The translations under genes were made by a program, and so were the position numbers. From positions 7,584,414 to 7,648,413 of the forward strand of contig OZ026835.1 in assembly GCA_964023205.1 (NCBI GenBank): 64,000 bases of DNA. The letters are read 5' to 3'. Below the pieces are notes generated by a model. The model was not told the DNA's origin, made no database searches, and worked only from the letters and a program-made list of their open reading frames with translations. Source of the DNA: Lutraria lutraria (taxonomy: Eukaryota; Mollusca; Bivalvia; Venerida; Mactridae). Positions 25,114 through 36,134 of this stretch are shown here, piece after piece. Position 1 is the stretch's first letter. Each line of letters starts with the position of its first letter.

Positions 25114-26249
25114 CTGGTGTTATAGATACACATTGTATATTTTAGCTAAAATAGCATTTTTGAACATTAAAAATCTTGCCTTTGGTATGCATTTCAGTCT
25201 TTTTCCTTTAAAATGTGACAATAGGGCAACAAGACAATTGAATCAAATATTTTTTTCTTTACAAATAAAGGGAGACCGGTTCAGGATGCAGACTAAGCTA
25301 AGATGAGTCAATCAAACAGGCTACTTCCTTTTACTATGACCTTTTTGCTGTTGAATTTATAGTTTTAATAAATGCATGCCAAAATAGCATATGTTATCAT
25401 GGTGATATATAATTGCTAGAAGCAGCTAAATCAGGTTTGACTGTGTTTTAAGTTAATTTTGGAGTAATTATTACATAAATTATAGAATACTAGGTAGCTC
25501 TGAACTTTGAACCATGCACTAAAACATATATGGAAGCATATAATATCAGCAGATAATATTTAATTCAGCTCAGTATTAAGTAATAGACTGAGTATACAGT
25601 AAACCATAATGGAGTGAGATTAATCTTTAGTTTTGAGTGTAAAAACCAATCTCAAATCTAATAATCTCAGGCACAGAGGTCAAAGTGTCATCTGTATGAT
25701 ACAATGATAATGAACTACAATAATAAATCTATCAATACCTTATATAACATTAACAATTAATTAACAAAATTACCCTGAAGAAACTTTTAACAACAATATA
25801 ATATCAATATTTTACACATTTTTCAGTACTTTAATTTTAAGGGAAGTGATTGAACAAAATATAGAAGACTGATATAGAAGAAAGTTATTAGCAAGAAACC
25901 TTGAACAATGAAGGCACTGGGTTGGTTAATTACTTAGCATTAACCCCTATTACAAGTGATGTACACTTGCAGTTTCAATTTTAAAAATCTGACTTGAGAA
26001 GTAAACTTTCTTAGAAAAGATAATTTGAAGACTTGATATGTTAGTTTTTTGTGACAAATATGACAGAACAGAATATACTAGATGTATGTAAAAAGAGCCA
26101 ACCTAAATAAAGTAAATTAAAAAAAAAAAATACTAGACAAAACAAAAATAAAATCCACAATGATATTATCAGACCACAAAAGCAATTACAAACACAAAAA
26201 CATATTTCTACTAAAAGGTACAACCTAATTGCAATAAAAATATATAATT

Positions 26250-26260
26250 TTTATTTTATT
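26250..26260 (-). terminator. Possible GAS2 polyadenylation signal
   Basis: Two overlapping AATAAA hexamers on the minus strand, about 1.1 kb past the GAS2 stop. They are the first I noticed downstream; use is unproven in such AT-rich DNA. Confidence 0.3.
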
Positions 26261-26679
26261 ATGCGAACAACCAATTACAATATTATGTGTTTGTATAAAT
26301 TGATAAAGAAAATGAATTATCAATAATGGGAAAAGAAGTAAAGTAAATTAATGAATACAGAATTCCATTTTCTATGGTGCTTATTATTTTCATGGCACAA
26401 ACAAGAAATCCATAGGACATTAGAACTGGCTTAAAACACATACAGAAAAAATATGGTTATAATTAAATGCCTCCCCTTATGGGATGAAAAATAACAATCA
26501 GAAACAGTGAATGTCATTTGTAACAGCACCATTTTAGTTTTAAAGAGTTACAGAATAACAGTTGTCTGAAACATCAAAATTTGGTATATAAAGGGACTTC
26601 ACTCCAGACAGGCAACATAAAATTATGATAATGAAAACATACAAGTCTCTTGGCATCACACCAACAGCTTTTGTCATTC

Positions 26680-26870
26680 AGCAGCTTTACCAGCCTAAAG
26701 GGTGGAGGATGACCCCAAGCATAGGTCTGGATAGAACATCGAGCCTCCGTATGCTATAACTAGACAGCTTTCTCGTATGAGAAGTGTCGGGTCCCAGGTG
26801 GACTCCAAATCAGAGTAGTGAGGAGCAAGTGATTACTAGTCAGAGCCCATTAACCACTAGTCTTATCTAT
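26680..26870 (-). mobile_element. SINE fragment, family 3
   Basis: Shares 'tggaggatgacccca', 'agacagctttctc' and 'gtagtgaggagcaagtgatt' with the interrupted copy at 28957-29545. The tRNA-like end is on the right, so the orientation is minus. It lies in the GAS2 3' flank. Confidence 0.6.
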
Positions 26871-27359
26871 CAATTACATACAATAAATGTTAATTTTGTT
26901 GGTATTTCATGAGTAATTAATCAATAACAGGTCATTTAAAACTCAAGTATGGCATATTTGTTCTGCAGTACAAATGCTATGTTTTTCTCTAAATGACTGA
27001 AGACTTACACAAGAGATTTATACAAAAAAACACAGCAACAATATCACTGATACTCATTTTCAATTTTTTCAATATAGGCCTACAGTAAAACACGATTATG
27101 CTGAACTCAGAAATGTTGAAAGATCACACAGAAATTATATATTTAAAAAAAATGGATAAAGAGAAATATAGATATTGTGAAGTACATTTTAGTACCTGTT
27201 TGTGTCCCAAAGACTTGCTACAATTGTGAAAGAAGATTCTATATTCTAAGAAAAATACATGTCTGGAGTCTAGTCCCATTAATGGAATGTACATTTAACT
27301 ACTGTAACACAACTATTAGTACATCATACAAACTAATATCAAAACACTTCAACAATATT

Positions 27360-27545
27360 TCAAGACTTGTATTTCGATTTTATGTACAGAAACTTTCCAC
27401 TTAGAACATCTTCACCATCCAGAAAGTCTATGCTGCCTTTACGTCGATGTTCCACAGCCATTACAGGGTTGTGTTTAATCAGATAGTGTTCTAAGGTATC
27501 CCAGCCACCGCCAACTCTCACCATCAAATGACGATTTTGTAACAG
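27360..27545 (-). CDS. GAS2: GAS2 terminal exon 6, second half of GAR domain
   Basis: 186 nt including the TGA stop, phase 0 in, acceptor TTACAG. Encodes [20 protein letters not shown] and YLIKHNP, then a short tail ending [10 protein letters not shown]. Confidence 0.95.
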   Translation of the reverse strand: MLQNRHLMVRVGGGWDTLEHYLIKHNPVMAVEHRRKGSIDFLDGEDVLSGKFLYIKSKYKS

Positions 27546-30500
27546 CTGTAATTGAGATTAAAGAAAGGTAATAAAATGTTTGCTTGACTTGAAGTATCAA
27601 CCTACAATTATTTTGATTGTAGTTCTAACTTGCTTACTAATCAAACAACATAATCACTTGTGTTCTCTTTTCTTATATTGTATTTGAAAGAAAATACATC
27701 TATTGGCTTATGGGTGTTACCTCATAAACATAATTATTTTAGTTATGATGACACCTTTTTACACCTACAAATACAGTAAAACTGTACTGCAGCCACCTCG
27801 GATCAAAGGTAACCCAGTGAATAAAGGCCATTCTTTCAAATACTATCATTGATTATTTAGAACAAAATGACCTCTGAATAAAGGCCACCTGACAATAAGG
27901 ACTACATTTTGTCTTTGCCAAGAGTGGCCTTTGTTCACAGGTTTGACAGTATATTGATGTACCGGTATTAGCTAAGATATACCTATGCAATAACACCCAG
28001 GTTTGATTATGTACTAGTATTATTTTGATAAAATTTGAATAGTTGGACCTTGAGCTCTTGTTATGAATGGATTGACATTGACGTTAACAACTTCGTGTAA
28101 GAATTTGATTGGCTTAATGAGATCTTCGTCAGAAAATTGACCAATGACAAGACTGCATTATGTACCCAAAAACTGCTTATAAGCCAAAGGCTCTGGAAAT
28201 AAAAATTTGCAAAGATGCTTCATGCCAACGAAAAATAAAGTCATTTTGTATGAACAATGTATAGGGCTGCAACATGTTCAGAAGAATACAGTACAACCTC
28301 TCCAGAGCAGCCCTCTCTAGAGCAACATCCTCCCTTCAACAACAGCATAATTTTTCCCACTCCTTGATTTAACTATTAATTCAACCTCTCTTGAACAAAA
28401 ACCTCTGACAACAAATTTTTCTTTTCCCAAAGGGTGTTGCTTTGGAGAGGTTGTACTGTATACACATTTTCTTGTAACAGCACACCTAACAAACCAAGCA
28501 CTGGTTCAGTCTTTGGTAATTCCTTTTCTCATAAGCAAAAGCAAATTACTATAAAGACAAATGCAGCAAAACCAAGATATTTATGAATTTCATTGACACA
28601 ATTATATCTTTCAGATAACAACAAACATGTTATAAAGGTTTTGTCCAAAATCTGGCTTAAAACATGAATGCCCCAAGTTGTAATGTTACGAAGCTTGAGT
28701 ACAGTCTCTAGGCTCAAATACATTCATGCAATTGAAATCATTATGATAAATTCAGTAATAATTAAAGCTAGTCTTTGAGATTTGAGCCTGGACTTGGAGA
28801 CAGATCTCAAGTTTAATAACCTTGAATCAAGTTCAACAAAACTGTAAAATCAACTAAACAAAGTTTTTCATCTTTTGATAGGAATACATTCCTTGTTTTT
28901 GTTTTGGTTTTGGATATAACATCACAACCAGGATCATATAGGGATGTTCTTTTTCAAATTGGAGGATGACCCCAGTAAAATACCTGGTTAAAACTAGGGC
29001 TGTGGATCGTTGGGTAAGTGACAATCCACGATTCAACACTTACGATTCACAAATCGAATCACGAATCTTTTGATATCCAGTAATCCATCTTAAACTTCAA
29101 AAGACAGCTATTTTTTTAGGAATAATGAAGTAAATCAATATAAATTGTTCTATTGCTTAAATCTATACGTACTCCCTTCCAGTTAATTGACTTACCAGCA
29201 TAATTATCTAAAGATCCGGTCTTGGCAAACAAACTAGTCCATGATGAGACAATGTTTATTCAGAGAAAAAAGGGATTTTTTAGAACAAAGAATATACTTT
29301 TAATTTGTCAAAAAAACAAGATCGCGAACCACAAATCTTAGTAATGCCGATTATTCATACTCGATTTTTCAATTTTATTCGTGAATACCCGAGTACTCGA
29401 ATACTCGTCACAGCCCTAGTTAAAACCATCAACCTCCTATAACCTATCTAGATAGCTTCCTCACATGTGAATATTTCTTGTCCAAGGTGGGAATTGAACT
29501 CAGTAGTGAGAGGCTAGTGATTGCTTGTCAGGGACAGTAATTGGATAAGAAATGTAACTTATTTAATGCTAACAATTATTTATAAATCAATAAAAGAAAA
29601 TCAACAAAACTTCTCTAGCAATATCCCTTACCATTTCCTTGCTAGAATTCTTGAAAGCCTAATTGATGAAAAATACAGACATTTTTCTTTTCTTTATCTA
29701 AATCCAGTAACTTATATAACATCGTATTTGTAACTGTAACAGCAGGGCCGTAGGACCAGGGATGGACTGGGGGGGGGGGGGGGGAGGAATAGCCCAACCA
29801 ATATTTTTGGAATTAAAGGTTTTTATCAGGGGTTATAAATGAACCACCCATACTTAGTTAAATCTAACATTGGCCAACCCAATAATATTGGCTTTAAAAT
29901 CAGCCCCCCCCACCTTCTGAAGTGGCTTCCTATGGGCCTGAATATGTCTATAACTGTTACATAGCATACAAATACCATATACCATGTCATAATTCTGCTG
30001 AGTTTTATATTAAACCCTTTAACAATTACGCTAATTTGGTAAAAATATACAATTAGGTATAATTGCAATTCTGTAGGATGACTAAAATCTATTTGAAAAT
30101 TATGATTACACCAAAAATTTTCCAATTTTAACAGCATGTTTTGATATCATGAACATTAATATTAAAATGGACACTAGAGGCTATTAAGATATTTAGATCA
30201 ATAGGAGGTTGTAAGAAAAAGATGTATGAAAAAGACAATAAAATTATTTCAGTATTACATCATGCACTCAATTGAAGGACAATGGGTAAAATTGCTCAGC
30301 AATGCATCATTTTTATCATTTGTTTTACAAGGGATGTTATGCGTCAGCCTGTCAAGTAGTAAATAAAATATACCTACCCTAATAATTACAGCTTTCCCAA
30401 ATACCATATACATGCCTTCTCTAAGTCTAGATACATGCTCTGAACACTTACATTTTGCTGCCATCTTGCGTACCTACAATTAACGATACGCAATTAATTC

Positions 30501-33500
30501 CACAACAAAATGCCCAAATAATGTGTGTATGTCAATAATATAAATGATGAATGCACAGGTTTTACTTAAATAGTTATCATTCTCAGAATTATATCATTGT
30601 TTTTATAGTACAGTAAAATCACTGAAACCAGGACCCCTTCCAGTCTGGACAAGGAGTCCAGTTTTCTGAGAATTCCAGTTTTCAGCAAACTAAATTCCGA
30701 AAAAAATTGGGACTTGAAAAATCATTTGATTTTGATGGGTGTTACTGTATTATGATGGATGTATCAACAATTCTTCAATAATGGCTATTGGTTGGCAGAC
30801 CAAATAAAAACTTTTAAGTTGATGGCCAAATCTAACCTGCCGGCACCTCATCCAATGAAAATTTCCAACTTCTCCGAAAGAGCTACATGAGTCGGAGGTG
30901 GCAGACATAGGATACACTATTATCGGTGAAGTTGTCAAACTGTTTGCTGCACAAAGGATATGAGTTTATGAAACAATATCAGTCTCTGAGGTTTAAACTC
31001 ATGACATGTTATTTAGACAATACAATGCATCTGAATAAGTATTTAAACACAACAGTGAAATTTTTCAACCAAAATACTTTCAGAATGTAATTGAGATTTG
31101 AGCTCAGACACAGTTCTCAGTTTTATAACCTCAGGGCAAGGTCTCAAGCTTGCAGCCCCATGTTCAACAATCATACCCTCAACCAACTACAAAAACTGTA
31201 TGGGCATGTCATAAACCAGATTTCTTTAATGTAAGTTAATAACACACAATACTAACCTCTTGATCCAGATTAAGGGGTCTAGATCGTGCAGAGACTGGTT
31301 TTGCTTTTGGAGGGGGTGGCAACGGTGCCTCTTCTTCTTTCTCAAGTTCTTTTTCAATCTTGATAATACTAGGAGGCTCTAACCCATACTTGTAACCTAT
31401 CCTAGCTAACTCTAGTAATGTGGAAATAACTTGTCTCTCAGACTTGTGGGAAACTGTAAATTGTGAATATTCATACTGATTATACTTACACTGAATTTAT
31501 GAAATACAACAACAAAATATTACATATATACCCTCTGAAATCTTTGATTTCGACCCTAAAAAAAGATTTTTTAATTCTTATTTGTTTGAACGTCTCCATG
31601 GTTGTTTAAAACATGTGACAAATAATTCATGAGCACTAGGTATTAAATTTTTATTAATGATCTCACAATGTCCAAGGTCACTATCATTTAGACGGATTAA
31701 TCTCAACACAACCTCATAACAAAAATGTGTGATTCCTAAATACATTTTTCTATTTTTCTCCCAAACATGCATTACATTGATATTATTTCATTGATACAGA
31801 TATAGTAAAATATGGACATAATAAAGTAATTGCTTGGGTCTCCAGAAATGAACTATAACTATATTCTACAGTGCTGAACTTTAATCAATGTTAATCAAAA
31901 GTAAACATCACATTACTTAATGTTGCAATGCATAGTTTGCAACTCTTACACTAAGAACTAAGAATGCACGGTCAAACCTGTGATCAAGGGTCATCTTTGG
32001 GAAAAACAAAATATGGCCTTTATTGACAGGTGGCCTTTATTCCAAGATCATTTTGTCCTGAATAATCAATGGTGTTTTTTTTAAAGAGAATGACCTTTAT
32101 TCACAGGATGACCTTTATTTGGAGGTGGTCGCTAACACAGGTTGGACTGTAATTTGAATTGAATTCAAACTTAATTGATAATACATTGTCAATTAATCAA
32201 ACAATGTCATGCACACAAGCAAAACAAAGATGGTGAACACACTTTTTAATACAGTATCACAAGCATAATATGACCAATAATGTAGTGAGGAAAGGTCATA
32301 TGAATCATCTTTTAAATAAGACATGGGTTCATAGTTGGACTTGCATAACCGGTTCCTTGTTAAAAATGAGACAAACTTTGCTCTAAGCCTTCAGAATACT
32401 AAGAAATACAAATGAATTTGCAACAAATACAAAATTATTCCTCATTGTATATAACATTGAAATAAAGATTTCCTCAGTGCACTGAAATTGATTTGCTTCA
32501 AACACCCAATTTAATTGCTATGTCCATTGCATAGTGCAAAAGAATAATTTCAAATGCTAAATTCATAAGTGATAAATTAGTAATTAGTTATCTCCAAATT
32601 CATGGATTGGTTGTTTCAACATGGAGTCATAAAATGAAACAGTAGTATTAGGCTAAATTCTTAGACAGGTTTACTCTAAAGTAAAAAAAATGATAACACC
32701 GTAATTATTACGTCAATGATATCAAAAATGCTCAGTGCATTATACATTCCAATCACCACCTCATTCAAACATGCTTTGAAAGTGCATTTTTTACCTGCAT
32801 GTACATTGTAATAACAAAAAAAATAGCTGAAATGATAATTATCAGTGTTTTAAATGTATGAAGTCACAAAGTATGATTATGTAGGCAGAGCTTTTCTATG
32901 TATGGTAGTTCCAATAAGCGTAGAGGACAAATTATTACTGATTAATACTGAATTCATATAAAAGACTTCTACAGATGACTTTACATTATGATACTCTCTA
33001 AAGAGTTGTGAGTGTGTGTTTGAGTTCTTGTGTAGACGAAATAGTATAGTTCATAAAGGGAGAGAACTATCATGATCAGACAGTTATGGTCTCTAACCTC
33101 TCACTACTCAGAGTTCAAGTCCCATCCAGGATAAAATTTCAGCTAGCTTACAGTAAGTTGGTGGTTCTACCATAGTGTACACTTGGGGTCTTTAAAGCTG
33201 CAGTCACCAAATGATCCTGCTGGGGTGATGTTAAACCCCACTGAATAAAAGATGTCTGGAATGATCTTGAAATTCTAATAGTTTAAGTGCCATACACGTC
33301 TCATTTGTAGATGAGTCAGAAAGATAAATTTGGTATCCATAATTTTAAAGAGATCTAAGTATGAAATGATATGAATTATGATAGCCTTACCCAAATCTTC
33401 AGATTCAAACAAGCAATCATCTTGCATCCCAAAGGATTTTCCCCACTTAAGAAAACTAGCTGAATTATCTCTAGCAAACCAGCTTCCTGATTTTGCATTT

Positions 33501-34629
33501 CGTTTACACTTCAAGTGAACTTTTGGAATTTCCTGTAAAACCATACCAAATAATAACTGATATCTTTAAACATAATGAACAATAACTACTTTGTCTGCAA
33601 AATCATATATGAGATACAGTAAACAGTTTGTAGATATATCTATTATTACGTAGGACTTACATAAACAACACGACAGTTTTTATTACACATAAAATCACCC
33701 CTATCGGAAATCTTATTCAGGACTGTTAAAAATAGCATAATTTCCAAGAAAAACTAGTTTTTCTGTTACAATATAATAAAAATCTAAGGAAAAAATAATT
33801 TCATTTTCTCTAGTAAAAGAACATATAAAATGAAATACCAGTAAATGTAAATGTATCATTATAATATATACTGAATTGCAATAATCTTTGTCAGAGACTC
33901 AGTCAAAGTATTTTTGAAAGTTTAATCCAAAATATAACACACACACAGTTACCTCTGTGCATGTTCCTTCTTTAACACACTCCTCTGCCTTTTTATGAAT
34001 CACATTGGCTAAATCACACAAATACACACCATTATCCAACACATCCATGAAATTATCAGCACTCACATCAATTCCTACAATAAGAAGTTCATAAAATCTT
34101 GTTTTACAATTAATCTTATCAAAAAGAGAAAAAATCTTAGTGTTACATAATGATTCTCATTCAAAGTAGTCAGTATTTAGAAATTAGAGTCTTTAGACTT
34201 AATAAAAAGACAATCAGTGTAACAAAAGACTGCTGATCTTCAAGACAATAACTTGATTAAAATAATGCACAAAAAGCATAGATCTTTCTCCCTTCAGCAA
34301 ATATTAGCTAGGTCATCAACTCAAATTAAACTCATTTTTTAATTTGATTAATCTTGCAACTCATTCTTGCTTTGTATTGGGAAACTGTACACTTTTGAAG
34401 TTTTGATAGTAGGTATTAATTGTCAAAAACTTTTAAATATCTTTAAGACAGGTATAAAGTGGTTTTGTTTCATTTTTACAGAATGATAAATACCTAATGT
34501 TTTTGCAATCCAGTCAGCAAGATCTTCTTTCAGTGGACCTAAACTTTCTTCTTGCAATGCTAGACTCTTCTGATGAAGTGCATCTTCCTCTTGCTCAGTT
34601 GATGGACTCTGATCCATAGGTTCTGACAT
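27360..34629 (-). CDS. GAS2: GAS2 (growth arrest-specific 2) cytoskeletal linker, complete
   Basis: Cytoskeletal protein that in known members binds actin with a calponin-homology (CH) domain and microtubules with a GAR domain. Six exons (136, 122, 142, 197, 96 and 186 nt) give 292 codons and a stop; vertebrate GAS2 is about 313 aa. CH domain, about residues 30-160: [57 protein letters not shown] and [15 protein letters not shown] Pro-rich linker follows, then GAR at about 200-262: [16 protein letters not shown] and [18 protein letters not shown]. The protein ends [10 protein letters not shown], like the short C-terminus of GAS2 and unlike the long tails of GAS2L proteins. The start is the first of two nearby ATGs (34629), preceded by an AAAAG acceptor, so a 5' UTR exon is likely. 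The usual Cys after HDP is missing (HNPVM). Confidence 0.95.
27773..27955. mobile_element. MITE family A in GAS2 intron 5
   Basis: Starts TACAGTAAAACTGTACTGCA and ends CACAGGTTTGACAGTA. The interior has 'gtgaataaaggccat' and 'ctctgaataaaggccacctg'. Confidence 0.75.
28287..28460. mobile_element. MITE family B in GAS2 intron 5
   Basis: Ends TACAGTACAACCTCTCCAGA and GGAGAGGTTGTACTGTA are perfect inverted repeats over 17 bp. The interior has CAACAACAGC and TTGCTT words shared with the copy at 2909. Confidence 0.85.
28957..29545 (-). mobile_element. SINE of family 3, interrupted by a hAT-like MITE
   Basis: The left part (28957-28994, 'tggaggatgacccca') and right part (29419-29545, 'atagcttcctcac', 'gtagtgagaggctagtgatt') align in order with the copy at 26680-26870. 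The break falls exactly at the MITE. Confidence 0.65.
28995..29418. mobile_element. hAT-like MITE with a perfect 8-bp target duplication
   Basis: A 424-bp element with inverted ends TAGGGCTGTG/CACAGCCCTA, flanked on both sides by GTTAAAAC (28987-28994 and 29419-29426). 8-bp duplications and TAGGG ends are the hAT hallmark. The subterminal words (ACGATTCAC, ATTCGTGAATA, CGAGTACTCG) are palindromic. No transposase is present. Lies in GAS2 intron 5. Confidence 0.92.
29769..29784. repeat. Poly-G tract, 16 bp
   Basis: An uninterrupted G run in GAS2 intron 5. Similar runs are a 12-bp poly-C at 51933-51944 and a 14-bp poly-G at 57286-57299. Length may be affected by sequencing error. Confidence 0.7.
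30378..30473 (-). CDS. GAS2: GAS2 coding exon 5, first half of GAR domain
   Basis: 96 nt (32 codons), phase 0 at both ends, acceptor TTGTAG, donor GTAGGT. Encodes [20 protein letters not shown]. The CxC pair is the first half of the GAR zinc site. Confidence 0.95.
30609..30750. mobile_element. Short MITE with TACAGTAAAA ends
   Basis: Ends TACAGTAAAATCAC and GTGTTACTGTA are imperfect inverted repeats. The interior holds repeated CCAGTTTTC words. Lies between GAS2 exons 4 and 5. Confidence 0.45.
31257..31453 (-). CDS. GAS2: GAS2 coding exon 4
   Basis: 197 nt, phase 1 in and phase 0 out, acceptor TTACAG, donor GTTAGT. Encodes [20 protein letters not shown], a Glu/Lys helix and the [10 protein letters not shown] linker. 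Confidence 0.95.
31968..32152. mobile_element. MITE family A in GAS2 intron 3
   Basis: Ends ACGGTCAAACCTGTGATCAA and ACACAGGTTGGACTGTA. The interior carries three 'cctttatt' words and 'gacaggtggcctttattc'. Confidence 0.8.
33073..33252 (+). mobile_element. SINE, tRNA-like head and conserved tail
   Basis: 'gagttcaagtcccatccagg' resembles a box B. 'ggtggttctaccatagtg' and 'gctgcagtcacc...gatgttaaacccca' match the 3' part of SINEs at 58541-58890. It ends about 140 bp below GAS2 exon 3. Confidence 0.6.
33391..33532 (-). CDS. GAS2: GAS2 coding exon 3
   Basis: 142 nt, phase 0 in and phase 1 out, acceptor TTACAG, donor GTAAGG. Encodes [20 protein letters not shown] and CLFESEDL, typical of the GAS2 CH domain. 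Confidence 0.95.
33953..34074 (-). CDS. GAS2: GAS2 coding exon 2
   Basis: 122 nt, phase 1 in and phase 0 out, acceptor TTGTAG, donor GTAACT. Encodes [20 protein letters not shown], the CH core. Confidence 0.95.
34494..34629 (-). CDS. GAS2: GAS2 coding exon 1
   Basis: ATG at 34629-34627; 45 codons plus 1 nt. Encodes a Gln/Glu-rich leader and the first CH helix ([15 protein letters not shown]). Donor G|GTATTT. Confidence 0.9.
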
Positions 34630-35243
34630 ACTTTTATCAAAAATTATCATACAATTAATAGTCTACTCTGACAGGGCTTGAATTTAACTTTTTTTACTAA
34701 ATTTTTTGCTACTAGCAATTTTTGTTCTATGTTTTTTGCTAGTACACAAAATTTCAACTAGCAAAATTTGAAATCCACAAGCAATTTTTTTCAAAGCATT
34801 TGTTTTTCAGAAATATTCATGTTATAACCAAATAGGTTGTATTTATGTACATGAAATTGTACTATTGCATGAAAAAAATAAAGTTATCACATTTTAAGTT
34901 CCACTTGCAAAAAAATGCTAGAAAGATTAGATAAATAAATTCCTAGTCGGTCCTACAAATTAATATTGTTAGTTTTCTAATAACTTGAAATCTTTTTCAA
35001 TTTGTGATTATACTTTATACCTGCTTTACCTAGAAAAAAATCAAGTGTTCTAGTCCTTAGCCTAGGACTACGATGAAGTAACATCAGTGTCAGAGCAGAG
35101 AGCATTCTTGAACTTGAAACAGTTTAAAACTTCATGTGAAAAACGAAAAATCTTAGAAAGCAAATTTAAGTCTTAAAATACATTAAAAGACAAATCTCAC
35201 ATGTCTCTGATATAAAAGAGTACGACATAATATATGTTCTTAC

Positions 35244-35500
35244 TTTGATGTTTAACTCTGTGTGTTTATTTAACTACAAAATCATCTCTCGTCGTCTAAA
35301 GACACAGTAGGTCGCCATTTGTAAACAATGCCTGGTTAAAGAACAGTATCCGGAATACGAATTATGACAATCTGTCAAGGGAAGTAACCTCTGCAAAGAT
35401 AGCAAAATTAGCAAAAATTGGTACCGTTGACTTTTGTGTAAAAATTTAGTGCACGAGAACCAGTTCAATTTATTGTACTAGTTACTTCCCTTGGAAAATA
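35244..35500 (-). other. Possible GAS2 5' UTR exon and promoter area
   Basis: On the minus strand a clean donor (AA|GTAAGA) ends at 35244. It pairs with the AAAAG acceptor just upstream of the GAS2 ATG. The upper edge is an estimate. No TATA box was assigned. Confidence 0.3.
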
Positions 35501-36134
35501 TTTAGTTCAAACAACAATGAACGGGAACTAATTTACTTACTCACTATTTTCATTATTCGACTAGGCTACAATTCCGTTTAAAAACAGAACGCCCAGATTG
35601 AACAAGATAGGCCTATTTTCGGATATCCGATTATGTAATCAAATACGTACACATGATCGGTTTCCGATTTTGTATACCCGTGTTTCCGGTTTTATACCCG
35701 TGCGGACGTTATTTTGATCTAATTTCATCAAACAACGCAAATCTGTTTTCATTCTCTAAAAAGCGGCTACGTCATCAAGCTAACACAATACAAGTTTCAA
35801 GCAACAATTCATGAACGTACTCATAGTTAACATGTAGACTGCATTTAACCATCAAAACAATTAAAACAGCAATGTTTTATTCCTATTTTCTATGTTTCCA
35901 TTAATTGATGATATATCTAGACTTTTATGTGAGTAAAAATAACGAAAGTTGGCATATAAGCTATATATCTTGTATTCATAGATAACATCATTGTAATTGT
36001 TTGTTTTTCTGCAAGTTCAATTGTCGAAAACTAATCGCTGATGGCCGTGTACTGCTTCCATGCAAGTGTCATAGACTAGGACAGCAAAATATATATATGT
36101 TACGAAGACATAGTGTGTGGTCTATAAATTCAAA

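Larger units (their letters stand above)
22177..27359. other. Spacer between ARHGAP1 and GAS2
   Basis: This interval should contain the ARHGAP1 promoter and 5' UTR on its left and the GAS2 3' UTR on its right. It also holds a cluster of TGACATCA/TGACGTCA motifs (24480-24600), an orphan terminal-exon candidate (25006-25113) and a SINE fragment (26680-26870). No TATA box was assigned. Confidence 0.55.

Noticed and set aside
30838..30883. Possible extra GAS2 exon ([15 protein letters not shown]) between exons 4 and 5
   Set aside because: 46 nt would break the frame between two phase-0 exons that already join perfectly.
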